Positions 8,251-15,060 of a stretch of DNA of 64,000 nucleotides are shown here, one piece after another. This DNA comes from JADKCZ01 sp963786945. Lineage in GTDB: Bacteria > Myxococcota > Myxococcia > Myxococcales > Anaeromyxobacteraceae. A model generated the notes under the pieces. It did not search any database and was not told where the DNA came from. It was given only the letters and a program-made list of their open reading frames with translations. The DNA lies in contig CAWBAO010000005.1 in the NCBI GenBank assembly GCA_963786945.1, forward strand, positions 62,001-126,000, in the 5' to 3' direction. Positions within the stretch are counted from its first letter, which is position 1; every line of letters begins with the position of its first letter. A program made the translations under genes and the position numbers.

Positions 8251-9594
8251 ATGGCCGAGATCGTCCCGTTTCGCGGCATCCGCTACAGCGCCACTCGCGG
8301 GCGGCCGCTCGGCCAGCTGCTGGCCCCGCCCTACGACCAGATCTCGCCCGCCCTGCGCGACGAGCTGCTCCGCCGCAGCCCCCACAACGTGGTGCACATC
8401 ACGCTGGGCGACGACCGGCCGGGCGACACGCCCGCCTTCAACAAGTACACGCGGGCCGCCGAGGCCTGGAAGGCGTGGCTGGCCGGCGGCGTGCTGGCCG
8501 CCGATCCCGGCCCGGCCATCTACCCGCTGGAGCAGAGCTTCTGGGCCCCGGACGGCCGCCAGCTCACCCGCCGCGGCTTCATGGCGGCGGTCCGGCTGCA
8601 CGAGTTCTCGGAGGGGATCATCGTCCCGCACGAGAAGACCCTGGTGGGCCCCAAGGCCGACCGGCTCGCCAACCTGCAGACGGTGAAGGCCAACGTCTCG
8701 CCGCTGCTCGGGCTCTACGCCGACGACTCGGGCGCCACCGCGGCGGCGCTGGACAGGGCCACGCAGGGCGATCCGGCGGCCGAGACCGACTCCGACGACG
8801 GGGTCCACCACCGCGTCTGGCGCACCGAGGATCCGGCGCTCATCGAGGGGCTGCAGGCCCTGGTGCGCGACCAGCGCATCATCATCGCCGACGGCCACCA
8901 CCGCTACGAGACGGCGCTCCTCTACCGCCGCCTGCTGCAGGCCGAGGACCCCTCGCTGCCCGCCGACGGCGGCCACCACTACATCCTCATGTTCCTCTGT
9001 CCCATGAGCGACCCGGGGCTGGTCATCTACCCGACCCACCGCCTGCTCTTCGGGCTCAAGGACGCCTCGCTGGCGGCGCTGCTGCCGCGGCTGGAGCGCT
9101 ACTTCAAGGTCCAGCTGGTCGAGGAGAGCCTCCGCAAGGCGGTGGGGCGGGCCTGGGCGGTGGCCCGGCTGGGCGAGCACGCCGGCAAGACCACGGCCTT
9201 CCTGATGGTGTCCGCCGAGGACCAGCGCGCCCGCATCCTCACGCTGCGCGACGACGCCGACCTCTCCGACACCGAGCTGCCGGCCAACCGGACCCTGCAG
9301 GCGCTCGACGTCACCGTGCTCCACGCCGTGCTCTTCCAGCACCTGCTCGGCCTCTCGCCACGCTCGCAGGAGAACGAGGAGAACCTCACCTACGTCCGCG
9401 ACGCCGGGGAGGCGGTCAACCGGGTGCTCTCCGGCGAGCACCAGCTGGGGTTCCTGCTGAACCCGACCCCCATGTGGCAGGTCGAGGCGGTGGGCGACGC
9501 CGGCGAGACCATGCCGCAGAAGAGCACGCTCTTCGCGCCGCGCCTGCCCAGCGGCCTGGTGATGCGGGCCATCGATCCGCGCCAGCGCCCGTGA
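8251..9594 (+). CDS. DUF1015 family protein
   Basis: The 447-residue protein matches the conserved DUF1015 family from end to end. It starts 'MAEIVPFRGIRYSATRG' followed by 'LAPPYDQISP', the family hallmark. The middle contains the highly conserved 'IIIADGHHRYETALLYR' segment (about residues 210-226) and 'YPTHRLLFGL', and the C-terminus ends in a conserved beta region ('NPTPMWQVEAVGDAGETMPQ'). The family is widespread in bacteria and often lies near 2-hydroxyacid dehydrogenase or serine-biosynthesis genes, one of which is about 7 kb upstream here. No enzymatic role is established from the sequence. The protein is soluble, with no signal or membrane segment. Confidence 0.9.
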   Translation: MAEIVPFRGIRYSATRGRPLGQLLAPPYDQISPALRDELLRRSPHNVVHITLGDDRPGDTPAFNKYTRAAEAWKAWLAGGVLAADPGPAIYPLEQSFWAPDGRQLTRRGFMAAVRLHEFSEGIIVPHEKTLVGPKADRLANLQTVKANVSPLLGLYADDSGATAAALDRATQGDPAAETDSDDGVHHRVWRTEDPALIEGLQALVRDQRIIIADGHHRYETALLYRRLLQAEDPSLPADGGHHYILMFLCPMSDPGLVIYPTHRLLFGLKDASLAALLPRLERYFKVQLVEESLRKAVGRAWAVARLGEHAGKTTAFLMVSAEDQRARILTLRDDADLSDTELPANRTLQALDVTVLHAVLFQHLLGLSPRSQENEENLTYVRDAGEAVNRVLSGEHQLGFLLNPTPMWQVEAVGDAGETMPQKSTLFAPRLPSGLVMRAIDPRQRP

Positions 9595-9662
9595 GGCCGG
9601 GATCCGGCCCGGGCCGGGCTTCCCGGGCCCGATGGCGCCTTTCCCGCCGCCCGCGGTTGGGC

Positions 9663-9668
9663 TAGAAA
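9663..9668 (+). promoter_or_regulatory. -10-like hexamer of hemB (probable leaderless start)
   Basis: TAGAAA lies 6 bases before the hemB ATG at 9675. There is no purine-rich ribosome-binding site in between, so transcription would start at or within a base of the start codon. The -35 region (TTTCCC near 9640) is weak. Confidence 0.4.
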
Positions 9669-9674
9669 TCGCCC

Positions 9675-10700
9675 ATGCCATTTCCGCAGGAACGCCCCCG
9701 CCGCATGCGCCGCACCGAGGGATTGCGCCGCCTGGTCCGCGAGACCGCCCTGGCCCCCGACGACCTGGTCTGGCCGCTCTTCGCCGTCCCCGGCCGGCAG
9801 GTCCGCAACGCCGTGAAGAGCATGCCCGGCGTCTTCCAGCTCTCGGTCGACGAGCTGGTGGCCGAGGCCCAGTCCGGCTGGGAGGCCGGGGTCCGCTCGG
9901 TCATCCTCTTCGGCATCCCGGAGCGGAAGGACGCCGCCGGCTCGGGCGCCTACGCCGAGGACGGCATCATCCCGCGCGCGGTCCGGGCGCTGAAGCAGGC
10001 GCTCCCCGGGCTGGTGGTGATGACCGACGTCTGCATGTGCGAGTACACCGACCACGGCCACTGCGGGATCCTCAAGGCCCCGGTGGCGGGCGGTCCCGGG
10101 CAGGAGCTCGGGGTCGACAACGACCTGACGCTGCCGCTGCTGGCGCGCGAGGCGGTGGCCCACGCCCGGGCCGGCGCCGACGTGGTGGCCCCCTCCGACA
10201 TGATGGACGGGCGGGTCGCCGCCATCCGCCAGGGGCTGGACGCCGCCGGCTTCGCCGACGTCCCCATCCTCTCCTACGCCGCCAAGTTCGCCGGCGCGTT
10301 CTACGGCCCGTTCCGCGATGCCGCCGAGAGCGCGCCGGTCGACGCCCCGGGCGTGCCCAAGGACCGCAAGGGCTACCAGATGGACCCGGCCAACTGGCGC
10401 GAGGCCATCCGCGAGGTGGCGCTCGACATCGCCGAGGGCGCCGACATGGTGATGGTGAAGCCGGCCGTCCCGTACCTCGACATCGTCCGGCAGATCCGCG
10501 ACCGCTTCGAGGTGCCGGTGAGCGCCTACCACGTGAGCGGCGAGTACGCGATGATCAAGGCCGCCGCCGAGCGGGGCTGGATCGACGGCGAGCGGGTCAT
10601 GCTGGAGACCATGCTCTGCTGCCGGCGGGCCGGGGCCGACTTCATCCTCACCTACGCCGCCAGGGACGTGGCCGCCACGCTGACGGGAGCGGGGCGGTGA
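9675..10700 (+). CDS. hemB: Porphobilinogen synthase (5-aminolevulinate dehydratase)
   Basis: HemB condenses two 5-aminolevulinate molecules into porphobilinogen in haem and cobalamin synthesis. The 341-residue protein carries the Zn-binding cysteines of the zinc-dependent class at Cys120, Cys122 and Cys130 (DVCMCEYTDHGHCG). The two active-site lysines are Lys204 (YAAKFAGAFYGPF) and Lys262 (MVMVKPA), the latter forming the Schiff base. The start at ATG 9675 gives the usual N-terminal arm, 'RRMRRTEGLRRLVRET'. The stop overlaps a downstream DUF4177 gene by GTGA, so the two are co-translated. Confidence 0.97.
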   Translation: MPFPQERPRRMRRTEGLRRLVRETALAPDDLVWPLFAVPGRQVRNAVKSMPGVFQLSVDELVAEAQSGWEAGVRSVILFGIPERKDAAGSGAYAEDGIIPRAVRALKQALPGLVVMTDVCMCEYTDHGHCGILKAPVAGGPGQELGVDNDLTLPLLAREAVAHARAGADVVAPSDMMDGRVAAIRQGLDAAGFADVPILSYAAKFAGAFYGPFRDAAESAPVDAPGVPKDRKGYQMDPANWREAIREVALDIAEGADMVMVKPAVPYLDIVRQIRDRFEVPVSAYHVSGEYAMIKAAAERGWIDGERVMLETMLCCRRAGADFILTYAARDVAATLTGAGR

Positions 10701-10906
10701 GCGGCGGCGGCGACGGCACCTACCGGGTGGTGGAGGTGTCGCCCGTCGCCGAGGACACGCTGGAGCGCGCGCTCAACGAGCGCGCCGCCTCCGGCTGGAG
10801 CTTCGAGTCGATCCACTTCGTGACCCGCGAAGGGTCCCACCGCCCCGCCCTGGCCTACCTGTTCTTCGTGCGCCGGGCGCCGGCGCGGAAGGGGAAGCGG
10901 AAGTGA
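10697..10906 (+). CDS. DUF4177-like small protein
   Basis: A 69-residue protein is encoded between hemB and the RDD gene, overlapping both by 4 bases (GTGA at each end). That tight packing supports it being real. The sequence has the DUF4177 pattern: a strand ending 'YRVVEVSP', the 'LERALNERAASGWSFESIHFV' helix-strand with the invariant Gly-Trp, and a closing strand 'ALAYLFFVRR'. A basic tail (ARKGKRK) follows. These proteins are small alpha/beta modules of unknown function. The GTG start at 10697 is the only one compatible with the domain boundary. Confidence 0.8.
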   Translation: MSGGGDGTYRVVEVSPVAEDTLERALNERAASGWSFESIHFVTREGSHRPALAYLFFVRRAPARKGKRK

Positions 10907-11463
10907 CCATCGCCGAGCCCCGCCGCGACCAGCCACCCTACGCCAAGGCCGACCTCACGCTGCGCGGCCTGGCGCGCGGCTTCGACTTCGCCATCGCCCT
11001 GGCCCTGGGGCTGGCCGCGCCCTTCGTGATCGGGCCGCTGCTGGCGGCCGCCTACCTGGCGGTGGCCGACGGCCTGCTGCACGGCCAGTCGCCCGGGAAG
11101 CGGCTCTTCGGCGTGCGGGTGGTGGTGCCGGCGCGGCGGGTGTCGGCCGGCGTCTCCGAGTCGCTGCAGCGCAACGCGCCCTTCGCCGTGGTGGCGCTGT
11201 GCTGGGCGCTGCCGCTGCTCTGGCCGGTCTTCGTGCTGGTGGGCCTGCCGGTCATCGCGGTCGAGGCGTGGCGGTCGTGGAAGGAGCCGCTCGGCCTCCG
11301 CTTCGGCGATGCGCTGGCCGAGACCCAGGTGGTGGACGGCAAGGTGATGGTGAGCGATCCCGCGCCGGCCCAGCTCGGGGCCGCCACGCCGGCCCCTCCC
11401 GGCCAGGCGGCGCGCACCGGCGGTGAGCCGCCCGACCTTCACCCGTCCCCGCCGGCGTGCTAG
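10903..11463 (+). CDS. RDD family membrane protein
   Basis: The 186-residue protein has the RDD domain: 'LRGLARGFDFAIALALGL' with the conserved Arg and Asp in the first membrane helix, then 'YLAVADGLLHGQSPGKRLFGVRVV', the diagnostic loop. A further hydrophobic pair follows (about residues 90-120). The C-terminal 35 residues are Pro/Ala-rich and probably disordered. RDD proteins are inner-membrane proteins, in some cases linked to ion or small-molecule transport; no specific function is assigned. The GTG start overlaps the DUF4177 stop, completing a hemB-DUF4177-RDD transcription unit. Confidence 0.85.
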   Translation: MTIAEPRRDQPPYAKADLTLRGLARGFDFAIALALGLAAPFVIGPLLAAAYLAVADGLLHGQSPGKRLFGVRVVVPARRVSAGVSESLQRNAPFAVVALCWALPLLWPVFVLVGLPVIAVEAWRSWKEPLGLRFGDALAETQVVDGKVMVSDPAPAQLGAATPAPPGQAARTGGEPPDLHPSPPAC

Positions 11464-11509
11464 GTATGGCGCCCCGCATTCCCCGACTGCAGCCGCCCCA
11501 GGAGAAGAC

Positions 11510-11617
11510 ATGGCCAACTCGAAGAGCAAGCACGTCCGCATGAAGTCCCGCCGCCGCCAGCAGTGGAAGGCGCGCAAGGCCCGCCAGGCGGCCGCGAAGA
11601 AGACCAGCAAGAAGTAG
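11510..11617 (+). CDS. 35-residue highly basic protein
   Basis: A short gene encodes MANSKSKHVRMKSRRRQQ followed by further Lys/Arg/Ala-rich sequence to KKTSKK, with almost no acidic residues. The start ATG at 11510 has a strong AGGAG (11500-11504) at 5-base spacing, much better than most genes here. It lies 46 bp after the RDD gene. The composition resembles very small ribosome-associated or RNA/DNA-binding proteins, but I do not recognise the family. A longer frame starting at 11423 overlaps the RDD gene and is not preferred. Confidence 0.65.
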   Translation: MANSKSKHVRMKSRRRQQWKARKARQAAAKKTSKK

Positions 11618-11649
11618 CCGCAGGGGGTCGCGGCGGCCGGCGGGCACCC

Positions 11650-12594
11650 TCAGAAGATGAAGCCCAGGCCGAACTCTGGCCCCTCGAAGCGGGCCGCCGG
11701 GCCGGTGCGCGAGTCGGCGGCCACGTCGAACCAGCGATAGCCTCCCAGCAGCGACAGCGGGCCGGCGCGGAGCGCCAGCGCGGCCCGCAGGTCGGTGACC
11801 TGGACCGGGAACGGCGTGTAGTGGGCGTGCCCCTCGAGGCCGAGCGGTCCGATGAGGCCGAGGTTGGCGGAAGCCCCGAGGTCGAAGCCGAAGGCGTCGG
11901 CCTGGCCGCCGTAGGCGGAGGTCGGGACCGAGAGCCATGAGCCCCCGGCCAGGAGCCGGACCCGGTAGGAGGCCCCGGACAGGATCGGGTAGGCGAAGTG
12001 CGCCGAGCCGAAGCCGTAGGCCTCGTACATGCCGGAGGGGGCGCCTGCCATGACGCCGCCCGAGGTCGGCTCGAAGGCATCGAACGACATGTCGAAGCCG
12101 GCGCCGTGGCTGTCCACCGCGAAGGCCGTCCCCCAGCCGCCGTGGTCGCTCTCGCCGATGGCGCCGGTCAGCCGCAGGGTGGCGACCATGGGAGGGGCCG
12201 CGGGCACGGGCGCGATGGCGTAGCCCCCAGGCAATGGCTCCGCGTAGTAGGGGTAGAGCGGGTAGTAGCCGAAGCCCCAGTCGAAGCCCCAGTAGAACGG
12301 CGGCGGAGGGTAGTAGACGGGCGGCGGGATCCCTGGGCCAGGGCCGGGCGGTGGGGGATGGCCCGAGGGTGGAGGCGGCGGGCGCGGCGTCGCGGTCCCG
12401 GCGGGCGGCGTGGCGCTGGGGGGCGGTGGCGGGCGGGCCGCGCGCGAGGAGGTGGCCGGGGCCGGTGCCGACGGTTCGGAAGCCACCGGCGGGGGCGGAG
12501 GCGTCGAAGGAGGCGGCGGGCGGGCCCGGTCCTGTGCCACGGCGAGCACCGGGGCGGCGAGGAGCAGGGCGAGCGAGACGGCGGCGATGCGCAT
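11650..12594 (-). CDS. Outer-membrane beta-barrel protein with Pro-rich N-terminus
   Basis: A 314-residue exported protein. The signal peptide is residues 1-21 (MRIAAVSLALLLAAPVLAVA, cut before Gln or Asp). Residues about 22-115 are strongly Pro-rich, followed by a Tyr/Phe/Pro segment ('YYPPPPFYWGFDWGFGYYP'). The C-terminal 180 residues alternate hydrophobic and polar residues as in outer-membrane barrels and end in GLGFIF, with the terminal Phe expected of a BAM insertion signal. The start at 12594 has GGAGG seven bases upstream. A longer frame to 12663 lacks a signal peptide at its start. The Pro-rich region may span the periplasm or peptidoglycan. The function is unknown. Confidence 0.7.
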   Translation of the reverse strand: MRIAAVSLALLLAAPVLAVAQDRARPPPPSTPPPPPVASEPSAPAPATSSRAARPPPPPSATPPAGTATPRPPPPPSGHPPPPGPGPGIPPPVYYPPPPFYWGFDWGFGYYPLYPYYAEPLPGGYAIAPVPAAPPMVATLRLTGAIGESDHGGWGTAFAVDSHGAGFDMSFDAFEPTSGGVMAGAPSGMYEAYGFGSAHFAYPILSGASYRVRLLAGGSWLSVPTSAYGGQADAFGFDLGASANLGLIGPLGLEGHAHYTPFPVQVTDLRAALALRAGPLSLLGGYRWFDVAADSRTGPAARFEGPEFGLGFIF

Positions 12595-12781
12595 GGCGGA
12601 GCCTCCAGGTCCTGCGGGAGCAACCTCGGTGCCAGTCGGGCTCCCCGCCACGGGGTTGCCCAACTGGCCGACCTGCCTCGCAGTTTGCGCCCGGGAGGCG
12701 GCGGCCGTCGAGAGGCGTGCCGGGGAGGGACACTTCGGTGACGCCGCGAATCGACACCCGCCAGCTGGCCGTGGACGGGGC

Positions 12782-12811
12782 TTGACGGCGGCCGCGGGAG
12801 CGCGCTAATAA
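12782..12811 (+). promoter_or_regulatory. Promoter of tRNA-Ala
   Basis: TTGACG (12782-12787) and TAATAA (12806-12811) are separated by 18 bases, and the mature tRNA begins 35 bases after the -10. That gives a 5' leader of about 28 nt for RNase P to remove. It is the best-placed sigma70-type promoter in the window. Confidence 0.6.
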
Positions 12812-12846
12812 CCGCCCTCCCTGCAGTTCCGGGGAGCAATGACCTT

Positions 12847-12922
12847 GGGCTCGTGGCGCAGCTGGGAGCGCGCCTGAATGGCATTCAGGAGGTCACCGGT
12901 TCGATCCCGGTCGGGTCCACCA
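12847..12922 (+). tRNA. tRNA-Ala (anticodon GGC)
   Basis: The 76-base gene folds fully by eye. The acceptor stem GGGCTCG pairs with CGGGTCC (two G-T pairs). The D stem is GCGC/GCGC, the anticodon stem CCTGA/TCAGG with loop ATGGCAT, and the T arm ACCGG-TTCGATC-CCGGT. The discriminator A and CCA are encoded. Loop positions 34-36 are GGC, reading GCC and GCU alanine codons; GCC is abundant in this GC-rich genome. Its own promoter lies upstream and a hairpin terminator directly downstream, so it is monocistronic. Confidence 0.96.
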
Positions 12923-12934
12923 GTTGAAGTGAAC

Positions 12935-12969
12935 GCGGGCGGCCAGTCACCTGGCCGCCCGCTTCGTTT
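12935..12969 (+). terminator. Rho-independent terminator of tRNA-Ala
   Basis: A perfect 12-bp stem (GCGGGCGGCCAG / CTGGCCGCCCGC) closes on a TCAC loop and is followed by TTCGTTT. It starts 12 bases after the tRNA CCA end. Confidence 0.8.
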
Positions 12970-12992
12970 CGAAGGGCTGTCGACCGGCGGGG

Positions 12993-13259
12993 CTACTCGG
13001 GCTTGAACTCGGGCGGCGCGTCGGCCCCGGGCCCGAAGAAGAACTGCTCGCACTGCCCGTAGAGGATCTGGGCGGTGCGCGGATCCGCCGGCGAGAGCCG
13101 GTACTCGTTCATGATCATCTTGAAGTGCTCGAGCCACATCTTCCAGGCCTCCTGGGAGATCTGGTCGTACACCCGCTGCCCCAGCTCGTTGGGGAACGGC
13201 TTGAAGGTCATCCCGGGGAGCTCCCGGCCGAGCTTCCTGCACATCACCATCCGCGCCAT
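12993..13259 (-). CDS. yggX: Fe(2+)-trafficking / oxidative damage protection protein (YggX family)
   Basis: The 88-residue protein matches YggX along its full length: 'MARMVMCRKLGRELPGM' with the conserved Cys7, 'FPNELGQRVYDQISQEAWKMW', 'MIMNEYRLSPADPR' and a C-terminal 'CEQFFFG'. YggX-type proteins are implicated in protecting iron-sulfur clusters and handling Fe(II) in the cytoplasm. The start ATG at 13259 has GAGG about 7 bases upstream. A TATCTT hexamer roughly 40 bases upstream may be its -10 element. It is convergent with the tRNA gene and lies downstream of the XRE gene, probably as a separate unit. Confidence 0.93.
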   Translation of the reverse strand: MARMVMCRKLGRELPGMTFKPFPNELGQRVYDQISQEAWKMWLEHFKMIMNEYRLSPADPRTAQILYGQCEQFFFGPGADAPPEFKPE

Positions 13260-13339
13260 GCGCCGCCTCGCGTCGTTGAAAGTTGACGCGGAAAGATAGT
13301 CGATCCGGGGTGGCGATGCACGCCGGACGGCGGCCGCGG

Positions 13340-13546
13340 CTATCCCAGCAGGTTGAGCGGGTTGACGGCGAGCGCCTTGGCCAGCTGCTCCAGCGTCTCC
13401 AGCGGTGGGGTGCGCTGCCCGCGCTCCAGCATCGAGATGTAGGAGACCGAGAGGCTGGCCTTGTGGGCGAGCGCCTCCTGGGAGAGCTTGCGGCGCACCC
13501 GCTCCGCCTTGAGGTTGTCTGCGAACTTGTCGGCGAGACTGGCCAT
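13340..13546 (-). CDS. Small XRE-family helix-turn-helix regulator
   Basis: The 68-residue protein is essentially one Cro/C1-type HTH domain. It starts 'MASLADKFADNLKAERVRRK', then helix 2-turn-helix 3 'LSQEALAHKASLSVSYISML', with 'ERGQRTPPLETLEQLAKALAV' forming helices 4-5. There is no effector domain, so it probably acts as a dimer, possibly at its own 220-bp upstream region. I chose ATG 13546 because AGGAG precedes it and the domain begins there; an extension to 13630 is not domain-like. No toxin or restriction partner is adjacent, so its target is unknown. Confidence 0.85.
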   Translation of the reverse strand: MASLADKFADNLKAERVRRKLSQEALAHKASLSVSYISMLERGQRTPPLETLEQLAKALAVNPLNLLG

Positions 13547-13768
13547 GGTGTGCGACTCCTCCTGGAACGAAGATCCGCGGGCCGGCGACTTCCTGGAGCC
13601 CAGAACGCGTCCGTGAGCCTCGAATACCACTTCACGCGGAGGATTGGCGTCCCAAGATGGAGTGGGCCCGAGGGAGTATCACACTGGTGGTGAACCGATC
13701 CGGGCGAGGCGAATTGACTCACCTGCGACTGATGGTCGCGGGACGGGCGGTGCGTCCGCGATCCGCGC

Positions 13769-14998
13769 TCACCCGTCTGTGACGGGGCCGAGCAGGATGA
13801 CGTCCACGCGGGAGCCCCGCGCCAGCCGGGTGCGCCCCGCCGGGAGCAGGGCCAGCGCCCCCACCATGGCCGAGGAGCTGAGGTCGCCGCTCCGCTGGGT
13901 CGGGAGCGGCACCACCCACGCCTCGCCGTGGCGAGACTCCACCCGGGCCCGCAGGTAGACCGCCAGCTCGGGCGGCTTCACCTGCACGTCGTCGAGCCGG
14001 GCCCGGATGATCACCCGTCCGGATCCCGGCAGTCCGCCCAGGGCGCGCAGGGCGGGCCTGCCAAAGAGCTCGAAGCCGACCAGGGCGCTGGCCGGGTTGC
14101 CCGGCAGGCCGAAGACCAGCGTCCGTCCCAGGCGGCCGAAGAGGAGGGGCTTGCCGGGGCGCATGGCCACGCGCCAGAAGTCGATGGCGGCCCCGGCCTC
14201 GGCCAGCGCGCCGCGCACCAGGTCGCGCGCTCCCACCGAGACGCCACCGATGGTGACCAGGACGTCGGCGGCGTGCGCCCGCGCGATGGCCCGGCGCAGG
14301 GGCGAGGGGCGATCCGGCGCGATCCCGAGGAGGCGTGGCTCGCCGCCGGCCTCCCGCACCGCCGCGGCCAGGGCGTGGGCGTTCGACTCGATGATCTGGC
14401 CGGGGCCCGGGCGGCGCCCCAGCGGCACCACCTCGTCGCCGGTGGCGAGGATGGCCACCACCGGCCTCCTCGGCACCGAGACCCGGGTGAAGCCGAGCGC
14501 CGCCGCCAGGCCGATGGCCCCCGGATCGAGGAGCGCGCCGGCGGGGAGGGCCACCGCGCCGCGGGCCAGGTCGCTGCCGACCGGCCGGACGAACCGCCCC
14601 GCCTCGCCGGCCCGCTCGAAGACGGCCTCGGCGCCGCGCACCGTCACCCGCTCCTGCATCTCCACGCCGTCGGCGCCGCGGGGCAGCGGCGCCCCGGTGA
14701 AGACCCGCAGGCAGGTGCCGGGAGCGAGGCGGCCGGGCCACGGGTGGCCGGCCGCGACCGTCCCGGCGATCCGCAGCCGGGAGCCCCGGCGCGGGACCTG
14801 GTCGGCCCTGAAGGCGAAGCCGTCCATGGTGGCGGCGTCGAAGGCGGGCAGGGGGGACCCGACGCGCAGCGCGGCGGCCAGGGCACGCCCGGCGGCCTCC
14901 GCCAGCGGCACCCGCTCGGGCTCGAGCGGGCCCAGCCGGCGGGCCTGCGCCAGGATGCGGTCGAGGGCCTCGGCCGGGGTGAACACGGGCGAAGTCAT
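13769..14998 (-). CDS. moeA: Molybdopterin molybdenumtransferase
   Basis: MoeA inserts molybdate into adenylylated molybdopterin to form Moco. The 409-residue protein shows the domain order of the family: 'MTSPVFTPAEALDRILAQAR', the dimerisation region with 'PLPAFDAATMDGFAFRADQV', the MoCF_biosynth core (about residues 175-320) with 'VAILATGDEVVPLG', 'IESNAHALAAAVREAGG', 'DVLVTIGGVSVGARDLVRGA' and 'LVFGLPGNPASALVGFE', then a C-terminal beta domain. The stop lies within a few hundred bases of the XRE gene. The start is ATG 14998. No other moa/mob genes are in the window. Confidence 0.95.
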   Translation of the reverse strand: MTSPVFTPAEALDRILAQARRLGPLEPERVPLAEAAGRALAAALRVGSPLPAFDAATMDGFAFRADQVPRRGSRLRIAGTVAAGHPWPGRLAPGTCLRVFTGAPLPRGADGVEMQERVTVRGAEAVFERAGEAGRFVRPVGSDLARGAVALPAGALLDPGAIGLAAALGFTRVSVPRRPVVAILATGDEVVPLGRRPGPGQIIESNAHALAAAVREAGGEPRLLGIAPDRPSPLRRAIARAHAADVLVTIGGVSVGARDLVRGALAEAGAAIDFWRVAMRPGKPLLFGRLGRTLVFGLPGNPASALVGFELFGRPALRALGGLPGSGRVIIRARLDDVQVKPPELAVYLRARVESRHGEAWVVPLPTQRSGDLSSSAMVGALALLPAGRTRLARGSRVDVILLGPVTDG

Positions 14999-15060
14999 AG
15001 CATCGCGGCGGGAGCGGCGTCGCTCCCGGCCGGGTGAGCGTGTAGACTGCGCGGCAGCGA

